Positions 43,308 through 51,778 of a DNA stretch of 64,000 nt are shown piece after piece; the first letter of the stretch is position 1; every line of letters begins with the position of its first letter. The DNA is from an uncultured Hyphomicrobiales bacterium (GTDB lineage: Bacteria; Pseudomonadota; Alphaproteobacteria; Rhizobiales; Beijerinckiaceae). Made by a program: the position numbers and the translations under genes. Under the pieces are notes generated by a model that saw only the letters and a list, made by a program, of their open reading frames with translations, searched no databases and was not told where the DNA came from. The DNA lies in NCBI GenBank assembly GCA_903902915.1, contig CAIUWR010000032.1:62001-126000 (forward strand). Reading direction: 5' to 3'.

Positions 43308-44648
43308 TCAGAGAATCTCCAGAAAGGCCTTCGCCGCTTCCCCGTGTTCGCGCCGCAAACGGGCGAGATCGACGCCCACCGGCAGCGCGTCCACGACGCG
43401 CCAGGCGCCCTTCACCATGACCCGGTCCGCCGAATGGGCGCCGCAGAGTACGAGGGCCGCCAAAGGATCGCCCGCACCGGAGAAGCGCAGCTCGTCGAGC
43501 GTGAAGAAGGCCAGGTCCGCCTGCTTGCCCAGCGCGATGGCGCCGATGTCGTCGCGGCCCAGACATTTGGCCGAGCCTTCCGTCGCCCAGCGCAGGGCGT
43601 CGAAATGGGTGACGGTGGCGTCATAGGTCAGGCGGTTGATCATCATGGCGTGACGGACGCCCTCCATGAGGTTCGAATTGTCGTTGGAGGCCGAGCCGTC
43701 CACGCCCAGCCCCACCGGAGACCCGGCCGCTTCAAGCTCGCGGGTGCGGCACTGGCCGGACGCCAGCACCATGTTGGACGTCGGGCAGTGGCAGACGCCG
43801 ACCCGCGCCCGGCCCAGCCGCTTCACCTCGTCGTCGTTGAAATGGATGCCATGGGCCAGCCAGACCCGGTCATTCATCCAGCCGACCTCCTCCAGATAGT
43901 CCACCGGACGGCACTGGAACTTGCTCTGACAATAATCGACCTCGTCGCGCGTTTCGGCCAGATGGGTGTGCAGGCGGCAGTCGTGCTTCTGCGCCAACGC
44001 GGCGCTTTCCACCATCAGGCGCTTGGTGACGTTGAAGGGCGCGCAGGGCGCCAGCGCCACCTGCGTCATCGCGCCGGGCGAGCGGTCGTGATAGAGTCCA
44101 ATTACCCGCTCGCAATCGGCCAAAATGGCGTCCACATCCTGCACGCCGCCCGAAGGCGCATTGCCGCCATCGTCCACCGTCAGATTGAGGGAGCCGCGCG
44201 TCAGGGTCATGCGCATGCCCAGCGCCGCCGCCTCCTCCGCCTGAATGTCCATGGCGGACTCAAGGCCCGGCGGGAAGAAATACTGATGGTCGGACACGCA
44301 GGTGCAGCCCGACATCAGCAATTCCGTCAGCGCGAGGCGCGTGGCGAGGCGGAAGTTGTGCGGATTCACATGGCGCGACCAGATCGGGAACAGCGCCTGC
44401 AACCAGGGAAACAGCTCCTTGTTGATCGCCTGCGGATGGGCGCGCGTCATCGTCTGGAACATGTGGTGATGGGTGTTCACCAGACCCGGCAGCACCACAT
44501 GGCGCGAGGCGTCGAAGGTGGCGTCCACAGGCGCTGAGGGATGGCCGCCGGAGGGCACCAGCTCCACGATCACACCGTGATCGACGACGATCCCGCCTTC
44601 CGCCCCCTGCGCCAATATGGCGAGCGGCGATTTGATCCATTCACGCAT
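43308..44648 (-). CDS. 8-oxoguanine deaminase-like amidohydrolase (ATZ/TRZ superfamily)
   Basis: A cytoplasmic metal-dependent deaminase of 446 residues. Metal ligands: LVNTHHHMFQTMTRAHP (HxH), HTHLAETRDEVDYC (His), AHGIHF (His) and GLGVDGSASNDNSN (Asp), all intact. The whole layout, including KELFPWLQALFPIW, HCPTSNMVLASG and DPLAALVLCGAHSADRVMV, matches 8-oxoguanine deaminase as I remember it (the enzyme turns 8-oxoguanine into urate) better than chlorohydrolases or guanine deaminase. It could salvage oxidised purines. It is a single-gene unit with a strong terminator; upstream 189 bp divergent lies the YciE gene. Exact substrate not proven. Confidence 0.85.
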   Translation of the reverse strand: MREWIKSPLAILAQGAEGGIVVDHGVIVELVPSGGHPSAPVDATFDASRHVVLPGLVNTHHHMFQTMTRAHPQAINKELFPWLQALFPIWSRHVNPHNFRLATRLALTELLMSGCTCVSDHQYFFPPGLESAMDIQAEEAAALGMRMTLTRGSLNLTVDDGGNAPSGGVQDVDAILADCERVIGLYHDRSPGAMTQVALAPCAPFNVTKRLMVESAALAQKHDCRLHTHLAETRDEVDYCQSKFQCRPVDYLEEVGWMNDRVWLAHGIHFNDDEVKRLGRARVGVCHCPTSNMVLASGQCRTRELEAAGSPVGLGVDGSASNDNSNLMEGVRHAMMINRLTYDATVTHFDALRWATEGSAKCLGRDDIGAIALGKQADLAFFTLDELRFSGAGDPLAALVLCGAHSADRVMVKGAWRVVDALPVGVDLARLRREHGEAAKAFLEIL

Positions 44649-44836
44649 CGCATTTCCCTTTCGTTATGGCGAGGGTGACAAGCGCTCCGCTTGCGCGCAA
44701 GCGCGAATTTCATGCGGCGCGTCTTTTTGGAGGGCGGCGGGACCAGCCCGGTGGGCGTCCGATAGCTTCAGCAACGCTGGAACGAAGCCCGTGCGTATCG
44801 GTTGTCCGGCGTCACCTACCCCAACGGAGGCGTGCC

Positions 44837-45340
44837 ATGACGATCACCAGCAAAGACATCCATAATCTGGAAGATCTCTTCGTTCACCAGCTTCAGGCCA
44901 TGTATTACGCGGAGAAGGAGATCCATAAGGCCATGCCGAAAATGGTGGGCAAGACATCGGACACTTCTCTGCGCACGGCCATAGAAAGCCACATGAAGGA
45001 GGGCGACACGCAGATTGCACGGCTGGAACAGGTGTTCAAGATGCTGGGCAAACCGCCGCAGGCCGTGGGCTGCGCCACCATCGACGGGCTCAGCAAAGAA
45101 GCTGGCGATGTGGTGAACAATCTCACCGACAAGCATCTGCTCGACGCAGCGCTGGTCGCCGCCGTTCAAGGCGTCGAACATTACGAGATCACCTGCTACG
45201 GCACGTTGATCGCCTGGGCGCGTCAGCTCGGCCGCCAACAGATCGTCGATCTTCTTGAAAAGACGTTGCAGGAAGAAAAAGCCATGGACAAGAAACTCAC
45301 CACCATGGCCGAAAGCCAGATCAACCGCCTGGCGGCTTGA
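44837..45340 (+). CDS. Ferritin-like domain protein, YciE/DUF892 family
   Basis: A 167-residue four-helix-bundle protein; GGAGG precedes the ATG at 44837. It opens ITSKDIHNLEDLFVHQLQAMYYAEKEIHKAMP, followed by the helices EQVFKMLGKPP, GVEHYEITCYGTLIAWARQLG and EKTLQEEKAMDKKLTTMA. Glu/His pairs on the helices (E of YYAEKE, EHYE, QEEKA) could form a di-iron site. YciE proteins are induced in general and osmotic stress in many bacteria, but their reaction is not settled. Upstream in-frame codons to 44666 lack a ribosome site. Convergent with a Bug receptor gene, hairpin between them. Confidence 0.9.
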   Translation: MTITSKDIHNLEDLFVHQLQAMYYAEKEIHKAMPKMVGKTSDTSLRTAIESHMKEGDTQIARLEQVFKMLGKPPQAVGCATIDGLSKEAGDVVNNLTDKHLLDAALVAAVQGVEHYEITCYGTLIAWARQLGRQQIVDLLEKTLQEEKAMDKKLTTMAESQINRLAA

Positions 45341-45346
45341 TCAAAG

Positions 45347-45372
45347 GCGCCCGCTCCCCTCGGGGCGGGCGC
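45347..45372. terminator. Bidirectional hairpin
   Basis: GCGCCCGC.CCCC pairs with GGGGCGGGCGC with one bulged T and a short TC loop, flanked by AAAG and CTTTA. It lies between the convergent YciE and Bug receptor genes and can serve both. Confidence 0.7.
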
Positions 45373-45376
45373 TTTA

Positions 45377-46399
45377 TCAGCGCACTTGCCGCGCGCGCTC
45401 GACGACCGCCTGCGGCACGTCGCTCACAGAGGTGACGAAAGCCTGCAACTCCGCTCCGCTCTGCGGATCAAAATCGAGCCGAGCCTGTTTCACTTCCGCC
45501 AGAAGCTCCGGGTCTTGCAGCATGGCCATGAAGGCGTCGCGCAGGGCCTGCACGCGCTCAGCGGGCACGCCGGGAGGCGCGAGCACCGCCTTGCCGACAT
45601 CGGTGGCGCTGGCGTAGAGCAGCAGCGCTTGCCGATCTTCCTCGGTCTTGCCCAGCTCCACCATGGTGGGCGTGTCAGGCAATTCGGGATGGCGGCGCGA
45701 GCCCCATTGGATGACGATCCTGGCCAGTTTCTGATCGAGCCATTCAGGCTTGGCGGCTTTCACCGTGCTCCAGGCGGTGAGGCAACCTTGCAGCTCGCCC
45801 TTCTCCATGGCGAGGCAGGACTCAGGCGCGCCCCCATAGCCGGTGATGACCTTGAATTGCGTGCCCGCGAATGCGTTCAGCACGCGCGGATAGACGGTGG
45901 CCGCAGCGGTTGGCCCCGAACCGCCGACCACGATCTCGCGCGAACGGATATCGTCGATGCTGGCGACGCCGGCCGTATGCCAGATGGCTTCGACATTCAC
46001 CGAGGCCGAGATGCGGCCAATCCAGTTGAACTCCTTCGACACATAGGCGACGCCCTGCGTGCCCAGCAGCTCTTCGGCGATGGACGTATCGGGGATCACG
46101 CCCAGCGCCGTGCCATCTTTCGGCGCGACGGAGAACAGATAATTCGCCGCCTTCAGGCCCCCGGCCCCGATCATGTTCTGCGCCACGACATTGGGATTGC
46201 CGGGAATATATTTACCCAGATGCCGCGCCGCGAGCCGCCCGTAAATGTCGTAACCGCCGCCTGAAGGGAAACCGATGTAGAGGCTGATCGTGCGGCCCCG
46301 ATAAAAGTCGGCCACCGATTGGGCGGCGCAAGGCGCGGTGAGCGCAGCAGTCATGGCGAGGCCGAACAAGGCGGCGGCGGAGCGTGCGGCGACGGACAT
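45377..46399 (-). CDS. Tripartite tricarboxylate transporter (Bug/TctC-family) substrate-binding protein, FYRGK subtype
   Basis: A periplasmic receptor of 340 residues. ATG 46399 follows GGGAGG. The signal peptide ends APCAAQS. The mature start VADFYRGRTISLYIGFPSG, GGYDIYGRLAARHLGKYIPGNP, NVVAQNMIGAGGLKAAN and APKDG group it with the receptors at 2621, 25778 and 38500. It lies 63 bp downstream of a YciI-like gene that is coupled to an ABC importer, on the same strand, so it could be the last gene of that transcript. It has no TctA/TctB partner in the window. Confidence 0.88.
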   Translation of the reverse strand: MSVAARSAAALFGLAMTAALTAPCAAQSVADFYRGRTISLYIGFPSGGGYDIYGRLAARHLGKYIPGNPNVVAQNMIGAGGLKAANYLFSVAPKDGTALGVIPDTSIAEELLGTQGVAYVSKEFNWIGRISASVNVEAIWHTAGVASIDDIRSREIVVGGSGPTAAATVYPRVLNAFAGTQFKVITGYGGAPESCLAMEKGELQGCLTAWSTVKAAKPEWLDQKLARIVIQWGSRRHPELPDTPTMVELGKTEEDRQALLLYASATDVGKAVLAPPGVPAERVQALRDAFMAMLQDPELLAEVKQARLDFDPQSGAELQAFVTSVSDVPQAVVERARQVR

Positions 46400-46462
46400 G
46401 GAACCTCCCTGATGATCCATTGTCCTTAAGGCAGAGGAGCTTGCGCCGCAAACCGGCCACCC

Positions 46463-46744
46463 TCAGCCGATGGTCCTGTCCCAACGCAGCAGCTCGATGC
46501 GGTCATAGACGCCGTTGACCACATAGGGGTCCGCAACATTGAACCGCTCGACTTCTCTGATGTCTTCAACCTCAAAGACCACCAGCGCGCCGCACTTGGC
46601 CCCCGGCGCATCCGTATCGAACAGCGGACCAGACTGCACGATGCGCGCCATGCCCGAACGCAGATGGGCGCGATGGGCCTCGAAAAGGGCTTTGCGTTGT
46701 TCGTCCTTTCCGGGGGCGTCATGGGCGATACGGCAGATGATCAT
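46463..46744 (-). CDS. YciI-like protein
   Basis: A 93-residue alpha/beta ferredoxin-like protein: MIICRIAHDAPGKDEQRKAL, EAHRAHLRSG and GPLFDTDAPG with the His and Asp that form the putative active pocket of YciI, then DPYVVNGVYDRIEL. Its ATG overlaps the stop of the ABC ATPase gene (ATGA), so translation is coupled. YciI proteins are related to chlorohydroquinone dehydrochlorinases and muconolactone-like domains; their function is mostly unknown. Presence in this operon suggests a role with the imported compound. Confidence 0.82.
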   Translation of the reverse strand: MIICRIAHDAPGKDEQRKALFEAHRAHLRSGMARIVQSGPLFDTDAPGAKCGALVVFEVEDIREVERFNVADPYVVNGVYDRIELLRWDRTIG

Positions 46745-47796
46745 AATCCAAAAATCCAAACCGCGTCACGCGGCACGGCGCACCACACTTCTCCGGGCGC
46801 CAGTTGCTGCACGCCATGCGCCTTCATGGCGAGGCCGCCGCGCGTCAGGCGATATTCCCATGCGCTGCCGAGATAGAGGCAGGCGTCGAGCTGCATCTGC
46901 ACGTGGTTCTCGCCGGGGCCGTCGACGATGCTGATGCGCTCGGTGCGGACCACGGCGCGGGCCTCGTCGCCCAGCGCAAGCGGGCGCGTCTCGCGCACCA
47001 CGCCTTCCAGCGACCAGCCCTCGCCGCCGATGGCGCCAGCGCCCGTGAGTTTGCCGCGCAGCACATTGTTGGCGCCCAGAAAATCCGCTGCATAGAAAGT
47101 CGCGGGTTGCGAATAGATCTCGATGGGCGAGCCGGACTGGATGATGACGCCGCTCTCCAGCAGCAGCACATGATCCGCCATGGCCAGAGCCTCGGCCTGA
47201 TCATGGGTCACCATGATGGCGCAGATGCCCAGTTCCAGAATCAGCTTGCGGATCCAGTAGCGGGCGTCCTCGCGCAGCTTGGCGTCGAGGTTGGACAAGG
47301 GCTCGTCCATCAGCAGCACGCGCGGCTCATAGACCAGCGCGCGGCAGATGGCGACGCGCTGTTGCTGACCGCCCGAGAGCTGGTCAGGAAAGCGCTCGGA
47401 CAGATGGCCCAATCCCAACTTTTCGAGGATCGCCATGACGCGCACTCGCGCCTCCTCCCCCACCACGCCGCGCAGCTTGAGGCCATAGGCGACATTGTCG
47501 AAGACATTGCGATGGGGCCACAGGGCGTAGGATTGGAACACGAGGCCGATGTTGCGCTTCTCGGGCGGCAGAGCGATCCCCTGCTCCGCGTTCAGCACCA
47601 CATTTCCGCCGATCTCGATGCGGCCGCCCTCTGGCTGTTCCAGGCCGGCGATGCAGCGCAGCAGCGTGGTCTTGCCGCTGCCTGACGCGCCCAGCAGCGC
47701 GACGATGGTGCCCTTGTTCGCCTCGAAGGAGGCGCCGCGCAAGATGTGGTTTCCGCCGAGCCATTTCTCGACGCTGGAGACGCTGAGGTCAGTCAT
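46741..47796 (-). CDS. ABC transporter ATP-binding protein, Fe3+/polyamine type (FbpC/PotA-like)
   Basis: The 351-residue ATPase of a binding-protein importer. ATG 47796 overlaps the permease stop by eight bases. Walker A GASGSGKTT, Q loop FQSYALWPH, signature LSGGQQQRVAICRAL, Walker B VLLMDEPLSNLD, and H loop VTHDQAEA are all intact. The C-terminal third is a TOBE/MOP-type regulatory domain as in FbpC and PotA. It energises the fused permease encoded upstream. Coupled by ATGA to a YciI-like gene downstream. Confidence 0.92.
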   Translation of the reverse strand: MTDLSVSSVEKWLGGNHILRGASFEANKGTIVALLGASGSGKTTLLRCIAGLEQPEGGRIEIGGNVVLNAEQGIALPPEKRNIGLVFQSYALWPHRNVFDNVAYGLKLRGVVGEEARVRVMAILEKLGLGHLSERFPDQLSGGQQQRVAICRALVYEPRVLLMDEPLSNLDAKLREDARYWIRKLILELGICAIMVTHDQAEALAMADHVLLLESGVIIQSGSPIEIYSQPATFYAADFLGANNVLRGKLTGAGAIGGEGWSLEGVVRETRPLALGDEARAVVRTERISIVDGPGENHVQMQLDACLYLGSAWEYRLTRGGLAMKAHGVQQLAPGEVWCAVPRDAVWIFGL

Positions 47797-49489
47797 GGAT
47801 GCGGGCTCCGAGCCGCAGGGCGAAGCCAAGCCCCAGGGCGGTGAAGAGAATGCTGAGGAAAGCGAGGGCCGCGATCTGGTCCATCGAGCCTGAGGTGAGC
47901 AGCGAGACCATCAAGGTGCCGACGACCTCCGTGCCCACGCCCATCAGATAGACGCCCGTCGCATATTCGCGCAGGAAGACGATCATGATCAGCGACCATG
48001 CGCCGACGAGCCCCGGCCTGATGATGGGGATCACCGTGTCGCGCCAGGTGCGTCCACGACTGGCGCCGGTGGTGCGCGAGGATTCTTCCAGCTCCGGCGC
48101 CACCTGCATCAGGGTCGCCTGAATGATGCGCAGCCCATAGGACAGGCCCACCACAGTGTAAGCGACGAAGAGGCTCACCAGCGTCGGCCGGAACGGCGTC
48201 AGGAAGGGCACGAAGAGGAACACCCAGAAGAAGGCGAGGCCGATGATGATGCCCGGCAGCGCGCGCGGCAGCAGCACCATGTAATCCAGCACCGCGCCGC
48301 TCGCGCCCTTGTTGCGATGGCCCGCCAGGCCAATCGCGAGATAGATCGCCACCGCCAGCGCGCCGCCCACCACCGACAGAACCAGCGTATTGACGATGCC
48401 GCGATAGAGGCTCGGCGTATCCAGCAGATGCGCGAAATGGGCGAGCGTCAGATGATCGCGCAGGCGCACCCCCTCGCCCCATGAGTCCACGAAAGCGCGC
48501 ACCGTGATGCCGCCGATGGGCAGCGCCACGGAGACCACGAGCCAGAGCGCTATCAAACCCCAGGCGATCACCTGCCCGCTCGGCCCCAGACGCAGCGGCG
48601 TCGCCCGCGCGCCCTTGCCGCCCACCGCCGCATAGCGTCGGCTATTGCGCAAAAGCAGGCGCTGGAAATAGACGAGCGGCAGCGTGATGAGGATCAGGCA
48701 CACGGCCACCACCGCCATCACATGATAGGTCGGCGTGCCGAAGATTCCGTTGACCTTGTAGATATAGGTGGTGAGCACCACGATGCCGCTCGGATCGCCC
48801 AGCACCAGGGGAATCCCGAAGGTCTCGAAGCCCAGCAGCAGATTGAGCGCCGCCGCGAAGATCAGCGAGGGCAGCACCATGGGCAAGGTGACGTCGAGCG
48901 ACACGCGCCAGATGTTCGCGCCCGCAGCGCGCGCCGCCTCTTCAAGGTCGGAGGGCAGGCTGCGCATGGCCGAGGAAACATAGAGATAGACATTCGGCAC
49001 ATGGCTCAAGCCGCCGATGAGGATCATGCCCCCCAGGCTGTATATGCTCCATGGCTTGAAGCCGAAGGTCTCCTTCATCCACAGCGAGACAAATCCTGAC
49101 GGGCCTATCGCGACCGTGTAGCCGAATGCCAGCACGATGGACGAGAGGAACATCGGCACAAGCGCCACCGGCTCCAGCCACCGCTTGCCCACAAGATCGG
49201 TGCGCGCAAGGAGAAAGGCCAGCATGGCCCCCAGCGGCACAGCCACCGCGACGAGCCCGACAGCGAACAGCGCCGTGGAGCCCAACGCGGTCCAGAAGTC
49301 GGGATCGGTGAGCACATAGTCATAGGCTTCGAGGCTCAGCCGCGCCGTCTTGTCGAAAAAAGGCGCGTCGAGGAAACTCTGATAAAGGATGAGGCCCACG
49401 GGCGTCATCACGACAAGCACGAGGGCTGCGATGACCGCGACCCGGTAGACCTGCCCTTCGCTGCGGCGCGCGATCCCCCCGGTCGCCAT
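47789..49489 (-). CDS. ABC transporter permease, fused two-domain Fe3+ type (FbpB-like)
   Basis: A 566-residue inner membrane protein with two homologous permease halves, about twelve membrane helices. Each half has an EAA-type coupling loop: near DLEEAARAAGANIWRVSLDVTLP in the first and ELEESSRTTGASRGRTWRDTVIP in the second, which dock the ATPase. This fused plan is typical of ferric-iron and 2-aminoethylphosphonate importers. The ATG at 49489 overlaps the stop of the binding-protein gene (TGATG). Together with the flanking genes it makes a full importer. Confidence 0.92.
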   Translation of the reverse strand: MATGGIARRSEGQVYRVAVIAALVLVVMTPVGLILYQSFLDAPFFDKTARLSLEAYDYVLTDPDFWTALGSTALFAVGLVAVAVPLGAMLAFLLARTDLVGKRWLEPVALVPMFLSSIVLAFGYTVAIGPSGFVSLWMKETFGFKPWSIYSLGGMILIGGLSHVPNVYLYVSSAMRSLPSDLEEAARAAGANIWRVSLDVTLPMVLPSLIFAAALNLLLGFETFGIPLVLGDPSGIVVLTTYIYKVNGIFGTPTYHVMAVVAVCLILITLPLVYFQRLLLRNSRRYAAVGGKGARATPLRLGPSGQVIAWGLIALWLVVSVALPIGGITVRAFVDSWGEGVRLRDHLTLAHFAHLLDTPSLYRGIVNTLVLSVVGGALAVAIYLAIGLAGHRNKGASGAVLDYMVLLPRALPGIIIGLAFFWVFLFVPFLTPFRPTLVSLFVAYTVVGLSYGLRIIQATLMQVAPELEESSRTTGASRGRTWRDTVIPIIRPGLVGAWSLIMIVFLREYATGVYLMGVGTEVVGTLMVSLLTSGSMDQIAALAFLSILFTALGLGFALRLGARIHD

Positions 49490-50595
49490 CAGCCTTCGCC
49501 GCGCATGGCTTTTTTCCAGATCTGGAAGAATTCAGCGCGCATCTTGGGGTTCATGTTGCCCACAAGCTTCTCGTCGATGGGAATCACCTTCATGTTGCCG
49601 CCGGTGAGTTTGCCGATCTCCTCGGCGTCAAGCGGGCCTTTGTACCCCTTGCGAAGCGGCGGCACGCCCTTGTCGGCCAGAATGGCCTGTCCCTTTTCCG
49701 AGAGCATGAAATCGAGGAAGAGGCGCGCGGCGGCTGGATGCGGCGCGTTCTTCGTCACGCTGGCGACGCGCTGGAAGGCGGATGTGTAATCGCTGGCGAA
49801 GGACACGCCGATGACGTCGGATTCCTTGCGCCACTGAAGCGCATAGGAGCCGATGACGTTGAAGGCGAGGATCTGCTCGCCCGAGACCACCTTCTCGCGC
49901 ATGGCGCCCGAGCTGCCATAGACCTTGCCTTCCGCAGCGCCAAAGGCCTTGGCGAGATCCCAGAAGGACGAGGTATTCTGCAAATCGGTCTGCGCCAGCA
50001 GAAAGCCGATGCCGCTCTTCTCGGGATCGAAGGAGGCGACCTTGCCAGTCAGTTCCTTGCCGTGCTCCTGGAGCAGCTTCACGAGGTCGGCGCGGGTCTT
50101 GGGGATCCACTCGGGCTTCAGGAGGTTCTTGTTGTAGATCATCGCCACGGGCTCGATGGACGTGCCGTAGACCATGTCCTTGTAGATGGCCGTCGGCGGC
50201 AGTTGCGCCGCCTCGGGCGACACATAGACATCCAGCAGCCCCTTGGCGGCGAGCACCATTTGCAGGTCCATGGAGCTCGTCCAGGAAATGTCCGCGCCCA
50301 CCTGCCCGGCGGCGCCTTCACTGATCACCCGATTGTAAACATCCGTGGTGCCAAGACCATTGTAATCGACGGCGATTCCGTAGGCTTGCTTGAATGCTTC
50401 AACAAGCGGCTGGCCCTGGGCTTCGTCAGTGGAGGTGTAGATCGCGACACGCCCTTCCTTCTTCGCTTTGGCGATGAGGTCGGCATAGTCGGCGGGATAG
50501 CCGGTGGACGCTCCCTGAGCGAAACTGAAACGGGAAGAACCGACGAGGGCCGCGCTCCCGAGGGCGCCTGCCATGAATGAACGACGGTTGGTCAT
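49489..50595 (-). CDS. ABC transporter substrate-binding protein, Fe3+/AEP type (FbpA-like)
   Basis: A 368-residue periplasmic receptor. ATG 50595 follows AGGGAG; MTNRRSFMAGALGSAALVG contains NRRSFM, a Tat-type signal, with cleavage after SFAQG. The mature protein begins with AKKEGRVAIYTSTDEAQ, the start of the family 1 / iron-binding class, and has YNKNLLKPEWIPKT and the hinge region ILAFNVIGSYAL. The Tyr pair that binds ferric iron in FbpA is not clearly present, so the ligand may be iron or an organic phosphonate or polyamine; I leave it open. First gene of a minus-strand importer operon. Confidence 0.88.
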   Translation of the reverse strand: MTNRRSFMAGALGSAALVGSSRFSFAQGASTGYPADYADLIAKAKKEGRVAIYTSTDEAQGQPLVEAFKQAYGIAVDYNGLGTTDVYNRVISEGAAGQVGADISWTSSMDLQMVLAAKGLLDVYVSPEAAQLPPTAIYKDMVYGTSIEPVAMIYNKNLLKPEWIPKTRADLVKLLQEHGKELTGKVASFDPEKSGIGFLLAQTDLQNTSSFWDLAKAFGAAEGKVYGSSGAMREKVVSGEQILAFNVIGSYALQWRKESDVIGVSFASDYTSAFQRVASVTKNAPHPAAARLFLDFMLSEKGQAILADKGVPPLRKGYKGPLDAEEIGKLTGGNMKVIPIDEKLVGNMNPKMRAEFFQIWKKAMRGEG

Positions 50596-50716
50596 TTGAA
50601 TCTCCCTGATGCGGCCTGAAGGCGGCGTCATCTCATTGGGGAGATCATAACCACTCGCGCTAACGCTCGCCAGAGCGCGACGGGAGAATTTTCCCGCCGC
50701 GCCCCGCCATGCGACC

Positions 50717-51070
50717 TCACAGGCGCGCGGCGCGCCAGCGGCCAGAACATTGTTGCGTGGGCGAGTGCCATTGCCCGCCGCCGGAGGCCCCTTGCAACCG
50801 CCCGCCTGCGGCCAACTGATCCGACCCGTGAATCATGCGGATGGCCACGCGACCAGACGGATCGACGGCGCCCGATGTCTGCACGAAAAGGCCGCTCTCG
50901 GCGATATGCCCGCCTGAGACGTTCACTTGGCCTTTGTAGTTCAATCCGCATTGGCCTTGTTCAGTGGACAATTCCACCGACCAGGGGCCGTCGTAATTGC
51001 CCGCCTGAAGGGGCGTGATGGACAACACTGCGATTGTGCTAGCGAAAATTGCGAGGCTACGAGCGCCCAT
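50717..51070 (-). CDS. Small exported protein of unknown function
   Basis: A 117-residue protein; AGGAG lies six bases before the ATG at 51070. Signal peptide 1-23 (cleavage after LQAGN), then a beta-rich domain: YDGPWSVELSTEQGQCG, NYKGQVNVSGGHI, VAIRMIHGSD, and a C-terminal GQWHSPTQQCSGRWRAARL. Two Cys likely form a disulfide. The W.v.l.t..G.C pattern with CSG.W.A is a common small periplasmic fold in Rhizobiales of unknown function. Divergent from the next gene. Confidence 0.75.
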   Translation of the reverse strand: MGARSLAIFASTIAVLSITPLQAGNYDGPWSVELSTEQGQCGLNYKGQVNVSGGHIAESGLFVQTSGAVDPSGRVAIRMIHGSDQLAAGGRLQGASGGGQWHSPTQQCSGRWRAARL

Positions 51071-51227
51071 GTCTTCTCCTGTCAGATGCTCAAAGGACCG
51101 GTGGACCGGCGGACGAGGGCCTTGTTCCGCAATTCTTTGGCGCATTTGCGGCCATAGCAAAGCTGAGCGACCCGGCGGCTTGACCAGCGGGCTCCGGCAG
51201 GACACACAACCATCGCAGAAATGATGC

Positions 51228-51680
51228 GTGCGGAGCGAGTCCGCGCGCGCAGCGAGCCAGGACGCGCAACTGAAACCAACCGTTCGACATGACGTGAGGA
51301 AAAGCGTCTTCAGGATCGACGACCAGACGTCGGCGACGTCGCGCGCCTGTGCGCGCCCGCTTCGCGTCGCAGCGCTCGTTCTCGCAGCGATGGGTTGGGC
51401 TACGGTCACGAGCGCCCTGGCGCAACCCAAGCTCCCTCCCCTGCCCCCCAGTCGCCCGCGCGAACTGCGGCAGGCGCCGCCCGAGCCTGTTGAACAGGCG
51501 CCGCAGCCACAGCCCGAACCAGATGCGCAACCCTCGACGACGGACGCGCCTCAATCACGTCAGGAATGGCGATCCCTTCGCCGCATCTGTGGGGAAGAAT
51601 GGCGAGGGATGAAGAAATCCGGGCGGACAACCGGACTCCTGTGGTCCGATTTCTTCGAGACCTGCCGCAAGCGGCAATAA
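51228..51680 (+). CDS. Membrane-anchored or exported proline-rich protein, unknown function
   Basis: A frame of up to 150 residues starting at GTG 51228 (or GTG 51294; neither has a good ribosome site). It has a hydrophobic stretch (LRVAALVLAAMGWATV, about 46-61), cleavage or anchor near ALA, a Pro/Gln/Glu-rich linker, and a compact C-terminus: WRSLRRICGEEWRGMKKSGRTTGLLWSDFFETCRKRQ in outline (two Cys, W, GEEW, SGxTxGL). This C-terminal motif recurs in small rhizobial exported proteins, so I trust the gene more than its start. A hairpin follows the stop. Confidence 0.6.
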   Translation: MRSESARAASQDAQLKPTVRHDVRKSVFRIDDQTSATSRACARPLRVAALVLAAMGWATVTSALAQPKLPPLPPSRPRELRQAPPEPVEQAPQPQPEPDAQPSTTDAPQSRQEWRSLRRICGEEWRGMKKSGRTTGLLWSDFFETCRKRQ

Positions 51681-51681
51681 A

Positions 51682-51712
51682 ATGCCGCCCCTCGAAGACC
51701 GAAGGGCGGCAT
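51682..51712 (+). terminator. Hairpin after the proline-rich protein gene
   Basis: ATGCCGCCC (51682-51690) pairs with GGGCGGCAT (51704-51712) across a 13-base loop, starting two bases after the stop codon. There is no T run, so it may only stabilise the 3' end. Confidence 0.45.
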
Positions 51713-51739
51713 GGGTAACCTTGATTGACCTTTTGAAGA

Positions 51740-51761
51740 TCCCGCGCTGCGCGGCGCGGGA
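51740..51761 (-). terminator. Hairpin after the histone-like gene
   Basis: TCCCGCGC (51740-51747) pairs with GCGCGGGA (51754-51761) around TGCGCG, 17 bp past the stop of the Lys/Ala-rich gene on the minus strand. The T tract on that strand is weak. Confidence 0.5.
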
Positions 51762-51778
51762 CCATCATCAAGCCTCGA

